Shown: one piece after another, positions 9,894-18,872 of the stretch
How positions within the stretch are numbered: the stretch's first letter is position 1
How the letters are laid out: each line of letters starts with the position of its first letter
Assembly (NCBI GenBank): GCA_002708825.1
Contig: PAPF01000007.1
Coordinates: forward strand, 329,572 to 393,571
Source of the DNA: Phyllobacteriaceae bacterium
GTDB taxonomy: Bacteria > Pseudomonadota > Alphaproteobacteria > Rhizobiales > Rhizobiaceae
Direction of reading: 5' to 3'
Length of the DNA: 64,000 nt
Program-made: the position numbers and the translations under genes
Notes under the pieces: generated by a model
The model's input: the letters and a program-made list of their open reading frames with translations, nothing else
Told to the model about the DNA's origin: nothing
Database searches by the model: none

Positions 9894-10307
9894 TCAGTGC
9901 GATCCCGCGCACAGGCCATGATCGCCCAGGGCTGCGATCACCTGGCATTGGCCCGTTGTGTGCCCGTCGCATGCGGCGGCGATGCGCGCAAGCTCGGCTT
10001 CCAGCTTTCGCAATCGTGCGATGCGGGCGCGCACGGCGGCCAATTGGCGCGACGCGATGACATCAGCACGTTCACAGGGCTCGCCCGGTTTTCCTGCAAG
10101 GGCAATCAGCTCGCGGATGGCGTCGATGGAAAAGCCGAGATCACGCGCGTGGCGGATGAAGGCGAGGCGCTCCAGTTCGTCTTGTCCGTAGCGGCGCTGT
10201 CCGCCCTCCGTCCGGCCTGGATCCGGCATCAGCCCGATGGATTCATAATAGCGGATGGTCGGCACCTTGACATTGGTGCGCCTGGACAACTCGCCGATGG
10301 AGATCAT
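9894..10307 (-). CDS. MerR-family metal-responsive regulator (ZntR/CadR-like)
   Basis: Regulator of 137 residues: an N-terminal winged helix-turn-helix (ISIGELSRRTNVKVPTIRYY), a dimerisation helix, and a C-terminal metal loop. Cysteines 113 and 121 are spaced C-x7-C as in CueR, ZntR and CadR, and cysteine 78 corresponds to the extra ligand in ZntR-type proteins, so a divalent metal (Zn, Cd or Pb) is more likely than copper. It is divergent from a CDF metal transporter gene, and a MerR-type operator lies between them. Confidence 0.85.
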   Translation of the reverse strand: MISIGELSRRTNVKVPTIRYYESIGLMPDPGRTEGGQRRYGQDELERLAFIRHARDLGFSIDAIRELIALAGKPGEPCERADVIASRQLAAVRARIARLRKLEAELARIAAACDGHTTGQCQVIAALGDHGLCAGSH

Positions 10308-10321
10308 TCCGAAAATACCCC

Positions 10322-10352
10322 TTGTACCTCTAGCGACTAGAGAAATTAGTGT
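10322..10352 (+). promoter_or_regulatory. MerR-type promoter and operator of the CDF transporter
   Basis: A -35 TTGTAC (10322-10327) and -10-like TAGTGT (10347-10352) are separated by 19 bp, the long spacer typical of MerR-activated promoters. The spacer contains the perfect dyad CTCTAG-CGA-CTAGAG (10328-10342), nearly identical to known ZntR/CadR/CueR operators. Metal-bound MerR would untwist this spacer and activate the transporter gene. Confidence 0.82.
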
Positions 10353-10383
10353 TCAATCCGTCATGCTTCAAGGAGGTTTCGAA

Positions 10384-11025
10384 ATGGCCGGCTGTTGCCA
10401 CCACGATCACGATTCAGGTGTTTTTGAAGGAATGGACGCTGGCTACAAGCGCCGGCTCCAAGCCGTCATTGCCATCAACGCGGCCATGTTTCTCGTCGAG
10501 ATGACTGCGGGGCACCTGGCCGGCAGCCAGGCACTACAGGCCGATGCGCTGGATTTCCTTGGCGACACGCTGACCTACGGCCTGTCCTTGGCCGTCATTG
10601 GCGCATCGGTGCGCATCAGGGCCGGTGCGGCACTGGCCAAGGGACTGAGCCTCACGGCCATGGGGCTCTGGGTTGCCGGATCGACTGCATGGAAGGTCTA
10701 TGCCGGTGGCGTGCCGGACGCGCCGGTCATGGGCGTGGTCGGATTCCTGGCGCTGGCAGCCAATGCAGCCAGCGTGCTGCTTCTCGTCAAACACAAGGAC
10801 GGCGATGCAAACGTGCGTTCGGTCTGGCTGTGCTCGCGCAACGATGCCATCGGCAATGTCGCGGTCATCGCCGCTGCTGCCGGCGTCTGGGGCACCGCGA
10901 CCGGTTGGCCGGATCTGCTGGTGGCCGGCATCATGGCGACGCTCTTCCTGTCTTCGGCTGCCCAGATCGTGCGCCAGGCGCTTGGCGAATGGCGGCACGG
11001 CGGAAAAACGACCCGGGCCGCATGA
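10384..11025 (+). CDS. Cation diffusion facilitator-type metal transporter
   Basis: Inner-membrane protein of 213 residues that probably exports a divalent metal in exchange for protons. It opens with a metal-binding stretch CCHHDHD, followed by about six hydrophobic helices. The transport sites appear as DALDFLGD in helix 2 and RNDAIGNV in helix 5, which resemble the D-x3-D and ND motifs of CDF proteins. It lacks the usual cytoplasmic C-terminal domain, as in short CDF members. I chose the ATG at 10384 because an excellent AGGAGG site precedes it and the upstream part of the frame crosses the promoter. Confidence 0.82.
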   Translation: MAGCCHHDHDSGVFEGMDAGYKRRLQAVIAINAAMFLVEMTAGHLAGSQALQADALDFLGDTLTYGLSLAVIGASVRIRAGAALAKGLSLTAMGLWVAGSTAWKVYAGGVPDAPVMGVVGFLALAANAASVLLLVKHKDGDANVRSVWLCSRNDAIGNVAVIAAAAGVWGTATGWPDLLVAGIMATLFLSSAAQIVRQALGEWRHGGKTTRAA

Positions 11026-11076
11026 TCCTGGCGCATGTCAGGCAATGCGCGAATGTCCATGGATGATGTCGGCTTG

Positions 11077-12642
11077 TCAGGCAAACAGGCGCAGAATGGT
11101 GAAGATCAGGGCGGCGAGGACGGCGGCGGCCGGCACCGTGATGACCCAGGCGGCGGCGATGGTCGTGGCATGGGTCCGGCGCACCAGGCGGCGGCGCTGG
11201 ACATCCTCCTGCACCGTTGCCGGTTCCTCGTCTTCCCACGGCGTTTCGGCCGCCTCCCACGCATTTTCCAGCTTGCCGGCCATCGCCTTGCGTTCCGCTT
11301 TCAGCCGGCCCTGCTTGCGTTCCAGGTAGGCCCGGCGGCGCTTCGACTTGGCGGTATACCATTCGCGGAAGAAGCCGACGCCGAAGACGGCGCCGACCGC
11401 GATATGGGTGGAGGAAACGGGCAGGCCGAGCCATGAGGCGATGATGACGGTGATCGCGGCCGACAGCGCCACGCAATAGGCGCGCATGGGGTTGAGCTTG
11501 GTGATCTGCTCGCCGACCATGCGAATGAGCTTGGGCCCATAGAGCAGCAGGCCCATGGAAATGCCGATGGCGCCGATGACCATGACCCAGAGCGGAATGC
11601 CGACCTTGGCCGCCACGTCGCCTTCCATCGCCGTGTGCACCACGGCGGCCAGCGGTCCCACGGCATTCGCCACGTCGTTTGCGCCATGGGCGAAGGAGAG
11701 CAGGGCGGCAGAGAAGATCAGCGGCAGGCGGAAAAGCTTGCGCAGCGACTGGTTGCGGTTCTCCATGCCTTCCGACTGCTGGCGGATCATCGGATTGACC
11801 ACCGCCCAGGCGATCACCGCGCAGGCCAGTCCGAGGAAGAGGATGGATGAACCGGGCAGGTCCACGATTCTCTTGAGGCCCTTCATCGCCAGGTAGGCCG
11901 AAAAGGCGCCGGCCATGATGGCGATGAGTACCGGCACCCAGCGGCGCGCGGCGGCGATCTTGTCGTCCTGGTAGATGATGAAGGCCTTGATGAAGGCAAG
12001 GAACAGGGCCGCGATCACGCCGCCCAGCAGCGGCGAGATCACCCAGCTTGCCGCGATGGCGCCCATGGTCGGCCAGTTGACCGCCGCGAAGCCGGCCGCC
12101 GCGATCCCGGCGCCCATGACGCCGCCGACCACGGAATGTGTCGTGGAGACCGGCGCGCCGATCCAGGTCGCGAGGTTCACCCACAGTGCCGACGAGATCA
12201 GCGCCGCCATCATGGCGGCCACGAAAATGTCGGGGTCGGCCACCGTAGCCGGGTCAATGATGCCCTTGGAGATGGTCGACACGACGTCGCCGCCGGCGAT
12301 CAGCGCGCCCGCGCTTTCGCAAACCGCCGCGAGCACCAGCGCGCCGCCCATGGTCATGGCGCGGGAGCCGACGGCGGGCCCGACATTGTTGGCCACATCG
12401 TTTGCGCCGATGTTGAGCGCCATGTAGGCGCCGATCGCCGCCGCCGCGATCACCGTCAGCGCGCCCGCGCCCGTGCCGGCATAGAGCGCGGCGAAGACGG
12501 CGGAAAGCGCCAGGAAGGCGAGCGCGACGCCCGGCGCGACAAGCCCTCGCGAGAGGGTGACGGTCGCTTCCTCGATGCGCGTGAGCTTGCCGAGATCCTT
12601 GTCCAGCGTATGCTTGCGAAGCGGCGGCTTGTCCCCGGCCAT
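11077..12642 (-). CDS. pit: Low-affinity inorganic phosphate transporter, Pit family
   Basis: Membrane carrier of 521 residues that imports phosphate with protons, probably as a metal-phosphate complex. The two PiT signatures are visible: GANDVANNVGPAVGSRA in the N-terminal half and FAHGANDVANAVGPLA in the C-terminal half. A hydrophilic C-terminal part is rich in charged residues before a last hydrophobic segment. It stands alone, without the DUF47/PhoU-like partner found next to Pit in many rhizobia. A PHO box lies about 70 bp upstream. Confidence 0.9.
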   Translation of the reverse strand: MAGDKPPLRKHTLDKDLGKLTRIEEATVTLSRGLVAPGVALAFLALSAVFAALYAGTGAGALTVIAAAAIGAYMALNIGANDVANNVGPAVGSRAMTMGGALVLAAVCESAGALIAGGDVVSTISKGIIDPATVADPDIFVAAMMAALISSALWVNLATWIGAPVSTTHSVVGGVMGAGIAAAGFAAVNWPTMGAIAASWVISPLLGGVIAALFLAFIKAFIIYQDDKIAAARRWVPVLIAIMAGAFSAYLAMKGLKRIVDLPGSSILFLGLACAVIAWAVVNPMIRQQSEGMENRNQSLRKLFRLPLIFSAALLSFAHGANDVANAVGPLAAVVHTAMEGDVAAKVGIPLWVMVIGAIGISMGLLLYGPKLIRMVGEQITKLNPMRAYCVALSAAITVIIASWLGLPVSSTHIAVGAVFGVGFFREWYTAKSKRRRAYLERKQGRLKAERKAMAGKLENAWEAAETPWEDEEPATVQEDVQRRRLVRRTHATTIAAAWVITVPAAAVLAALIFTILRLFA

Positions 12643-12713
12643 GGCGGCTCCCGGTCTGTGTTCGAGGCTGTTCCGGGCGGGCTTAACGCGCGCGTGCGCC
12701 TCCCCGCAAGAGG

Positions 12714-12736
12714 CTTGTCACAAAACTGTCATAAAA
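12714..12736 (+). promoter_or_regulatory. PHO box (PhoB site) upstream of pit
   Basis: Two direct repeats, CTTGTCACAAA and CTGTCATAAAA, carry TGTCA cores exactly 11 bp apart, the arrangement bound by a PhoB dimer. The box is 72 bp upstream of pit and points away from it. In Sinorhizobium meliloti PhoB is known to repress the orfA-pit operon, and the reversed orientation here would fit a repressive site. Confidence 0.72.
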
Positions 12737-12742
12737 GGCGTC

Positions 12743-13231
12743 TCAGGCCGTCGTCTGCCCGGGTTTTCCACCGAATTCGGCGATCAGTTCGCCCAGGTCC
12801 GGCTCCTCGACGAGCCTCGCGGCCTTCTCCGGCGAGAACCACTTGCGCTCGCGCTGGCCGTATTCCGGCCAGACCTTGGCGAGCTTGCGCACCCGCAGCG
12901 CGAAGACATGCACTTCGCACCGCCGGATCACGCCGTTTCGCAGAACCTTGTCGTAGAAATAGACGCCGGCCTCGTCGGGTGCCACGTTCCCCTCGATGCC
13001 GGCCTCTTCCGCGGCTTCGCGCAAGGCGGACTGGCTCAGGGTCTCGCCCTTCTCCGGCCATCCCTTGGGCAGAACCCAACGGCCGGTGCCCCGGCTGGTG
13101 ACAAGCATCACCTCCATGCCCTTGCCCGACTTGCGCCAGGGCAAGGCCGCGGACTGGAGCACGGCTTCGGGACCGCCGAGAATGCGTCGGACATTCTCAA
13201 GCATGCGCACACGTGTCTGGTTCGAAATCAT
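12743..13231 (-). CDS. NUDIX hydrolase
   Basis: Enzyme of 162 residues with the complete NUDIX box: glycine and glutamates in GWPEKGETLSQSALREAAEEAG. The metal-binding REAAEE core is intact. The family cleaves nucleoside diphosphates linked to another group; the sequence around the box resembles the diphosphoinositol-polyphosphate/Ap4A hydrolase group, but the substrate is unproven. The start at 13231 is an ATG, with an alternative ATG ten codons downstream. It lies between pit and gpt on the same strand but is separated from both. Confidence 0.85.
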   Translation of the reverse strand: MISNQTRVRMLENVRRILGGPEAVLQSAALPWRKSGKGMEVMLVTSRGTGRWVLPKGWPEKGETLSQSALREAAEEAGIEGNVAPDEAGVYFYDKVLRNGVIRRCEVHVFALRVRKLAKVWPEYGQRERKWFSPEKAARLVEEPDLGELIAEFGGKPGQTTA

Positions 13232-13409
13232 GCATTGAAGATAGGCGATTTGTCGGAAGTTTCCAGCGAAGGACCGCTTGATCGCCGATTCCGGTGACAG
13301 TTTGATGACAACGACAATTCAGGGTTGCTGAAATATCCGGAATGAAGGGTCCGGGCGTCACCTCCGGACATGGAAGCCTTGGCGAATCAGGCCGTCCAAA
13401 CCGGCCTTG

Positions 13410-13907
13410 TCAGCCCTTGTGGCCTTCGGAAATCGGCTGCTGATAGGTGAAACCCATGTCCCAGGGAAAGTAGATCCATGTGTCCTGGCTCACCTCGGTG
13501 ACGAAGGTGTCGACCAGCGGCACGCCCTTGGGCTTTGCATAGACTGTGGCAAAATGGGCGCGCGGCATCATGGCGCGCACGATCGCGGCCGTCTTTCCCG
13601 TGTCGGTCAGGTCGTCGACGATCAGCACGCCTTCGCCCTCATTCTCCATGAGGACCGGCGAAACGTCCTTCAGGACCTTCAGTTCGCCCTGTTCGGTGTA
13701 GTCGTGATAGGAGGCGATGGAGACCGTCTCGATGACCCGGATGTTCAATTCCCGCGAGATGATCGCCGCCGGCACGAGACCGCCGCGGGTGATGCAGACG
13801 ATGGCATGGTATTTCTCGGCCTTGCCCGAAAGCCGCCAGGCCAGCGCCCGGGCATCGCGGTGGAACTGGTCCCAGGAAACGGGAAATGCTTTTTCGGGCA
13901 GAGACAT
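13410..13907 (-). CDS. gpt: Xanthine phosphoribosyltransferase
   Basis: Purine salvage enzyme of 165 residues that attaches phosphoribose from PRPP to xanthine or guanine. The PRPP-binding motif is [13 protein letters not shown], and ITRGGLVPA is the conserved PPi loop. Length and C-terminal [10 protein letters not shown] agree with the bacterial Gpt family. The upstream neighbour is the deacetylase gene, about 100 bp away on the same strand, so co-transcription is possible. Confidence 0.88.
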   Translation of the reverse strand: MSLPEKAFPVSWDQFHRDARALAWRLSGKAEKYHAIVCITRGGLVPAAIISRELNIRVIETVSIASYHDYTEQGELKVLKDVSPVLMENEGEGVLIVDDLTDTGKTAAIVRAMMPRAHFATVYAKPKGVPLVDTFVTEVSQDTWIYFPWDMGFTYQQPISEGHKG

Positions 13908-14012
13908 GCCGGGCCTCGTCTTGCGATGAAACGATGTGGGTGAGGCAGATAGCCCGAAAGCGGGCCGGCGGGCAAGGCGGCAAAACGCCTGCCCGTCCAG
14001 GTCCGCCAGGGA

Positions 14013-14930
14013 TTACCCGAGCAGGGCTTTAAGATGCGCCACGACCGAACGGGCAAGCGCGGACGGCTCGTAGCCGCCTTCCAGCATGGAGAGCAGCCGG
14101 CCCTGCGCGTGTGTCTTTGCGATGGCCGAAAGTTCCTCCGCGATCCAGCCGTAATCGGCTTCCGTCAGCTTCAGGCCCGACATGTCGTCCAGCACATGGG
14201 CGTCGAAACCCGCCGAGACGAAGACGAATTGCGGCCGGAAATCCTCCAGCGCCGGCAGCCAGTGCTCGCGGATCTGGCGCCGGAACTCCGTGCCGTCCGC
14301 GCCCGCCGAAAGCGGAACGTCGACCAGGTTTCTCGTGTCCGACTCATGCCCCGTATAGGGATAGAAGGGATGCTGGAAGGACGAACAGAACAGCACCCGG
14401 TCGTCATCCTTGAAGATGTCCTCGGTGCCGTTGCCGTGATGGACGTCGAAATCCACGATGGCCACACGTTCCAGCCCGTAGGTCTCCAGCGCATGGGCAG
14501 CGGCCACCGCGATGTTGTCGAACAGGCAGAAGCCCATGGCCTTGGCATGTTCGGCGTGATGGCCCGGCGGGCGGATGGCGCAGAAGACGGGATTGGATTC
14601 GCCGCGCATGATGAGGTCCACGCCCATGACGCCGGCGCCGGCGGCCCTCAGCGCCGCCTGCAGCGTGTCCTTCGACATCACCGTGTCGCCGTCGATTTCA
14701 ACCGATCCCTCGCTCGGCGCCAGCGCGAACACCCGCTCGACATAGGCCGGATCATGCGCGCGGCCAAGTTCTTCCTTCGTGGCCAGTGGCGCATCGTAAT
14801 GGCGCAGCACGAAGTCGAGGCCCGACATGATGATCTGGTTGTTGATGGCATACAGCCGGTCGGCATGGTCGGGATGGTGCGACCCCGGATCATGCAGCAG
14901 GCAGTCGTTGTGCGAAATCATTCCAAGCAT
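14013..14930 (-). CDS. Histone deacetylase-family protein (class II HDAC-like deacetylase)
   Basis: Zinc hydrolase of 305 residues that removes acyl groups from lysines or acetylpolyamines. All catalytic elements are present: the His-His pair in PPGHHAEH, zinc ligands in DFDVHHGNGT and SAGFDAH, and the tyrosine of EGGYEPSAL. A GTG six bases upstream would also open the frame, but the GAGGGGG ribosome site is correctly spaced for the ATG at 14930. It begins 34 bases after the stop of a Pat-like acetyltransferase gene. The pair may control protein acetylation in opposite directions, as AcuA and AcuC do in Bacillus. Confidence 0.88.
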   Translation of the reverse strand: MLGMISHNDCLLHDPGSHHPDHADRLYAINNQIIMSGLDFVLRHYDAPLATKEELGRAHDPAYVERVFALAPSEGSVEIDGDTVMSKDTLQAALRAAGAGVMGVDLIMRGESNPVFCAIRPPGHHAEHAKAMGFCLFDNIAVAAAHALETYGLERVAIVDFDVHHGNGTEDIFKDDDRVLFCSSFQHPFYPYTGHESDTRNLVDVPLSAGADGTEFRRQIREHWLPALEDFRPQFVFVSAGFDAHVLDDMSGLKLTEADYGWIAEELSAIAKTHAQGRLLSMLEGGYEPSALARSVVAHLKALLG

Positions 14931-14964
14931 TGCCACCCCCTCAAACGGCCCGACAGGGAAAACC

Positions 14965-17754
14965 CTAGAGCCAGCGTTCCACGATCATGATGTCGGCCTC
15001 GTCCGGCGACCGGCGCACGGTGAAACCGAGCCCTTCCATCAGCTTCAGCATGCCGCGGTTCTCGGCCAGCACCGTGCCTTCCATGATGGACAGGCCGCGC
15101 TCGCGCGCCTCGTCCATCAGCGCCTGCATCAGCCGCGTGCCGATCCCCATGCCCTGCACCGCGTCGGAAACGACGATGGCGAATTCGCAGGTCTTGCCGT
15201 CCGGATTGACCGCGTGGCGTGCCACGCCCACCTGCGTCGGCTTGCCGTCGATGTCGGTGATCGCGATCAGCGCCATTTCCCGCGCGTAGTCGATATGCGT
15301 GAAGCGCGCCAGCATGGTTGGCGTCAGGTCGTTGAGCGCGTGCATGAAGCGGAACTTGCGCGCCTGGTCGGAAAGGTTGTGAACGAATTCGCGTTCGCTC
15401 TCGGCATCTTCGGGGCGGATGGGGCGGATCAGCAGCACCCGGCCGTCGGGCAGCATGTCCTCGCGCTCCAGATGGCGCGGATAGGGCGCGATGGCGACAT
15501 GCTCGTAGCGCCCCTGGGTGGCCGGCGGCCGCGAGACGCGGATGCGCGCATCCACCGCGATGACCCCTTCCGGGCCGGCGAACAGCGGGTTGATGTCCAG
15601 TTCCTCGATCTCCGGGATCTCGCAGACCATGTCGGAAATCCGCATGAGCACCTGTATGACCGCCTCGCTGTCGGCCGCCGGCGCATCGCGATAGGCTTCA
15701 AGAAGGCGGGACACGCGTGTGCGGCGGATGAGCCTGCGGGCAAGCACCGCGTTGAGCGGCGGCAGCGTGACGGCACTGTCCTCCAGGATTTCCACCATCT
15801 TGCCGCCCGCGCCGAACACGATGGTCGGCCCGAAGACGGGGTCGCGGCTGGCACCGGCGATCAGTTCGCGCCCGTGCGGCATGTCCACCATGGCTTCGAC
15901 GGTGACCCCCCTGATCTCGGCATCGGGCCGTGCCGCCTTCGCGTTCTCCATGATGGTTCGAACCACCGAATGAAGCGTCGCCGCGCTGTTGACGTTGGTG
16001 CGCACGCCGCCGACATCGGATTTGTGCGTGATCTGGGGCGAATTGATCTTCACGGCCACCGGAAAACCGACCGTCTGTGCCGCGACAAGCGCCTTGGCCG
16101 CGGTATCGGCCTCGATGGTGGTGTTGACCGGGATGCGGAATGCCCGGAGCACGGCCTTCGATTCCAGGTCCGACAGCATGTCGCGCCCTTCGGCGAGCAC
16201 CTGCTGGATGATCATTCGCGCGCCTTGCAGGTCCGGTTTCTCCAGGTCCGACATGGGGCTTGCCAGTTCGAGCGCCAGCTTGCGGTTCAGTTCGTGGCGC
16301 GACAGGTAGAAGAAGCCTTCGATTGCACGCTCCGGCGTCATGAAATCCGGTATGCCGTTGGAAGACAGCAGCTTGCGCGCCTCGCTGACAGTCGTCTCGC
16401 CCATCCAGCAGGCCAGGATCGGCTTGCGGTTGCGCGGCGGAATGGCGTCGAGCACCGCCTGCGCGGCTTCCATCGGGCCGGTCATGGCCTGCGGCGTCAG
16501 CAGGACGAGCACGCCGTCGAACGCCTTGTCGGCCAGCGCCGCTTTCACCGCCGCGCCATAGGCTTCCGGTCCCGCGTCGCCCAGGATGTCGATCGGGTTC
16601 GCCTTCGACCAGAAGGGCGGCAGCACCTTGTCGAGCGCCTCGACGGTTTCGGGCGACGGGGAGGGCACGTTGATGCGCATGTCGCCGGAGCGGTCTGCCG
16701 CAAGCACGCCGGCGCCGCCGCCATTGGTGATGATGCCGATATTGTTGCCTGCCGCCTTTTTCCCCGCCGAGAGGATCTCCGCTGCCGCGAACAATTGTCC
16801 GTAGGTGTGAGCGCGCACCGCGCCGGTGCGTTCCAGCGCCGCGTTGAACACGGCATCCGAACCGATCAGCGCGCCGGTATGGGTATGCGCCGCCTTCGAT
16901 GACTGGTTGTAGCGTCCTGCCTTGAGCACGATGACCGGCTTGATCTGCGCGGCCACGCGCAGCGCCGACACGAAGGAGCGGGCATGGCGAACCCCCTCAA
17001 CGTAGAGCAGGATGGCGTCGGTCTTGGGGTCTGTCGCCAGGAAGTTGAGCACGTCGCCGAAGTCGATGTCCACGGAATTGCCGAGCGACACCATGGCCGA
17101 GAAGCCGAGATCCTGCGGCGCGGCCCAGTCGGCGATGGCCGAGCACAGCGCACCCGATTGCGACACCAGCGCCAGGCGGCCTTTCGGCGGCGCCGATTTC
17201 AGGAAGGTCGCGTTCAGGTTGAGCCAGGGCCGCACGATGCCGACGCAGTTCGGACCCACGAAGCGGATGCCGAAGCGCCGCGCGATCTGGGCCAGTTCGG
17301 TCTCGCTGGCATGGCCGGCATCACCCGTCTCGCCGAAACCGGCCGAGAGGATGACGACATGGCGCACGCCCGCCTCGCCGCACTGGCGAAGGATCTGGGC
17401 GACGGTGCGTCCCGGAGTGGCGATGACCGCCAGGTCGATGGCGCGTTCCGCCGCCCCGATCGTCGGGAAACACGGCTTGCCCAGAACCGAACCATGCTTC
17501 GGATTGATGGCGATCAGGTCTCCGGCATATCCGCCGTCGACGAGGTTCGCGAAGACCTTCGCGCCAACGGAATCGCTCGATTCTGACGCGCCGAAGACAG
17601 CGACGGATTCCGGGTTGAAGAGAGGGGAGAGTTCTGTCGGTCCCATGACTGGATACTTCGCCGGAGCGGACTCCGGCCTTTCCTTTTTCGGCTGGTTCGT
17701 GGACGAATGCCCTTCGGCTGCGCCCGGTTCCCGGCCATTGTCAGCATTTGTCAT
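14965..17754 (-). CDS. Pat-like acyl-CoA synthetase (NDP-forming)/GNAT protein acetyltransferase
   Basis: Large protein of 929 residues. From the N-terminus it has a CoA-binding Rossmann domain (VAVFGASESSDSVG), a succinyl-CoA-ligase-like region, an ATP-grasp domain, and a C-terminal GNAT domain (from about 765) with the acetyl-CoA loop QGMGIG. This order is that of Pat/YfiQ lysine acetyltransferases, which acetylate acetyl-CoA synthetase and other enzymes; the synthetase part is usually regulatory or inactive in Pat. The first 40 residues are polar and probably disordered. A deacetylase gene follows on the same strand. Confidence 0.88.
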   Translation of the reverse strand: MTNADNGREPGAAEGHSSTNQPKKERPESAPAKYPVMGPTELSPLFNPESVAVFGASESSDSVGAKVFANLVDGGYAGDLIAINPKHGSVLGKPCFPTIGAAERAIDLAVIATPGRTVAQILRQCGEAGVRHVVILSAGFGETGDAGHASETELAQIARRFGIRFVGPNCVGIVRPWLNLNATFLKSAPPKGRLALVSQSGALCSAIADWAAPQDLGFSAMVSLGNSVDIDFGDVLNFLATDPKTDAILLYVEGVRHARSFVSALRVAAQIKPVIVLKAGRYNQSSKAAHTHTGALIGSDAVFNAALERTGAVRAHTYGQLFAAAEILSAGKKAAGNNIGIITNGGGAGVLAADRSGDMRINVPSPSPETVEALDKVLPPFWSKANPIDILGDAGPEAYGAAVKAALADKAFDGVLVLLTPQAMTGPMEAAQAVLDAIPPRNRKPILACWMGETTVSEARKLLSSNGIPDFMTPERAIEGFFYLSRHELNRKLALELASPMSDLEKPDLQGARMIIQQVLAEGRDMLSDLESKAVLRAFRIPVNTTIEADTAAKALVAAQTVGFPVAVKINSPQITHKSDVGGVRTNVNSAATLHSVVRTIMENAKAARPDAEIRGVTVEAMVDMPHGRELIAGASRDPVFGPTIVFGAGGKMVEILEDSAVTLPPLNAVLARRLIRRTRVSRLLEAYRDAPAADSEAVIQVLMRISDMVCEIPEIEELDINPLFAGPEGVIAVDARIRVSRPPATQGRYEHVAIAPYPRHLEREDMLPDGRVLLIRPIRPEDAESEREFVHNLSDQARKFRFMHALNDLTPTMLARFTHIDYAREMALIAITDIDGKPTQVGVARHAVNPDGKTCEFAIVVSDAVQGMGIGTRLMQALMDEARERGLSIMEGTVLAENRGMLKLMEGLGFTVRRSPDEADIMIVERWL

Positions 17755-17858
17755 GACAGCCTGATCTCCCCCCGGAAAAAATCATGACCAACAGGCAGCG
17801 CATGGCGAATTCCGGCGGTTGCAGCACGGCAGGCACCGGAATTCAAGCGAAACGCGTA

Positions 17859-18695
17859 TCAGCGCGACATCAGGGTGATGCAGGGCATCGATTCCAGCAC
17901 GGTCCTTGTCACGCCGCCGAACAGGCGTTCCGACCAGCGCGAACGCGAATAGGCGCCCATGACGAGCAGGTCGGCCTGGGTGTCGGCAAGCCGGTTCTCG
18001 ATGATGGCCGAGACCGGAATGCCGTCCGAAATCTGGGTCTCGGTCGTCACGTTGGCGCCATGGCGGGCAAGGACGGCCGCGATTTCCGCGCCGGCCAGCA
18101 CCGGCGTCTGGTCCTCGCGCTTCGGATCTACCGTGAAGACCTCCACCGCGTTGGCGCCCATGATGAGCGGAAGGGCGTCGAACGTGGCACGCGCCGATTC
18201 GCGCGTCCCGTTCCAGGCCACCACGACGCGGTCGAAACGCGCCGGAATGCGGGCCGCATAGGGCACGAACAGCACCGGCCGGCCGCTTTCGAAGATCACC
18301 CGCTCGATTTCGGCGGCGAGTTTCGAGGAGGCCTTGCCGTCAGGCTGACCGACAACCACCAGGTCCGCGCAGCGCGCGCTGTCGATCACCGCGCCGGACG
18401 TGTCCATGCTGCGCGTGGCCGCCGAGCGCCATTCGCACAGTACATCCTCGCGTGCGGCCCGGTCGCGAAACCGCTTGGCCATCGTGTCCATGCGTTGCTC
18501 GAAGCGCTCGGCCTGCTCCACGGCCTTGTGCATCTGGGCATAGTAGGCGGGCGAAGCGACGGCCGCGCGGTCCGGCTCGGCATGAAAGCCGATGAGATGG
18601 GCACCGAACTGGCGGGCGACGGGGAATGCAGCATCGAGAACCCGGTCCTCGTCGGAGGGGCTTTGCAGGAATGCCAGGATTGTCTTGTAGCTCAT
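17859..18695 (-). CDS. Tandem-domain universal stress protein
   Basis: Cytoplasmic protein of 278 residues with two UspA-like halves. The second half contains the ATP-binding signature as MGAYSRSRWSERLFGG-(V)TRTV close to the C-terminus, and VVVAWNGTRESAR opens the domain. Such proteins respond to starvation, oxidants or loss of respiration. It is a close paralogue of the next upstream gene; both end in MP-ITLMSR, so the pair arose by tandem duplication. Confidence 0.87.
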   Translation of the reverse strand: MSYKTILAFLQSPSDEDRVLDAAFPVARQFGAHLIGFHAEPDRAAVASPAYYAQMHKAVEQAERFEQRMDTMAKRFRDRAAREDVLCEWRSAATRSMDTSGAVIDSARCADLVVVGQPDGKASSKLAAEIERVIFESGRPVLFVPYAARIPARFDRVVVAWNGTRESARATFDALPLIMGANAVEVFTVDPKREDQTPVLAGAEIAAVLARHGANVTTETQISDGIPVSAIIENRLADTQADLLVMGAYSRSRWSERLFGGVTRTVLESMPCITLMSR

Positions 18696-18872
18696 CTGTC
18701 TCTCCTTCGCGCCGCGACCTCGCCTGTCCAGCGTCTGTCAGGTCCGGCATTTCGGGAGGACAATGGATGCCGCAGTGCACAATCGCCTTGATGTCGGTCA
18801 AGACGGGCGGTGATTGCGCACGAAAAAGCCCGCCGTGGTGCACGGCGGGCCGGATCGTGGCGGGCATGGCCC

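Noticed and set aside
14827..16902. Long open frame opposite the Pat-like gene
   Set aside because: Composition is rich in arginine, histidine and aspartate, and it shadows well-supported domains on the other strand.
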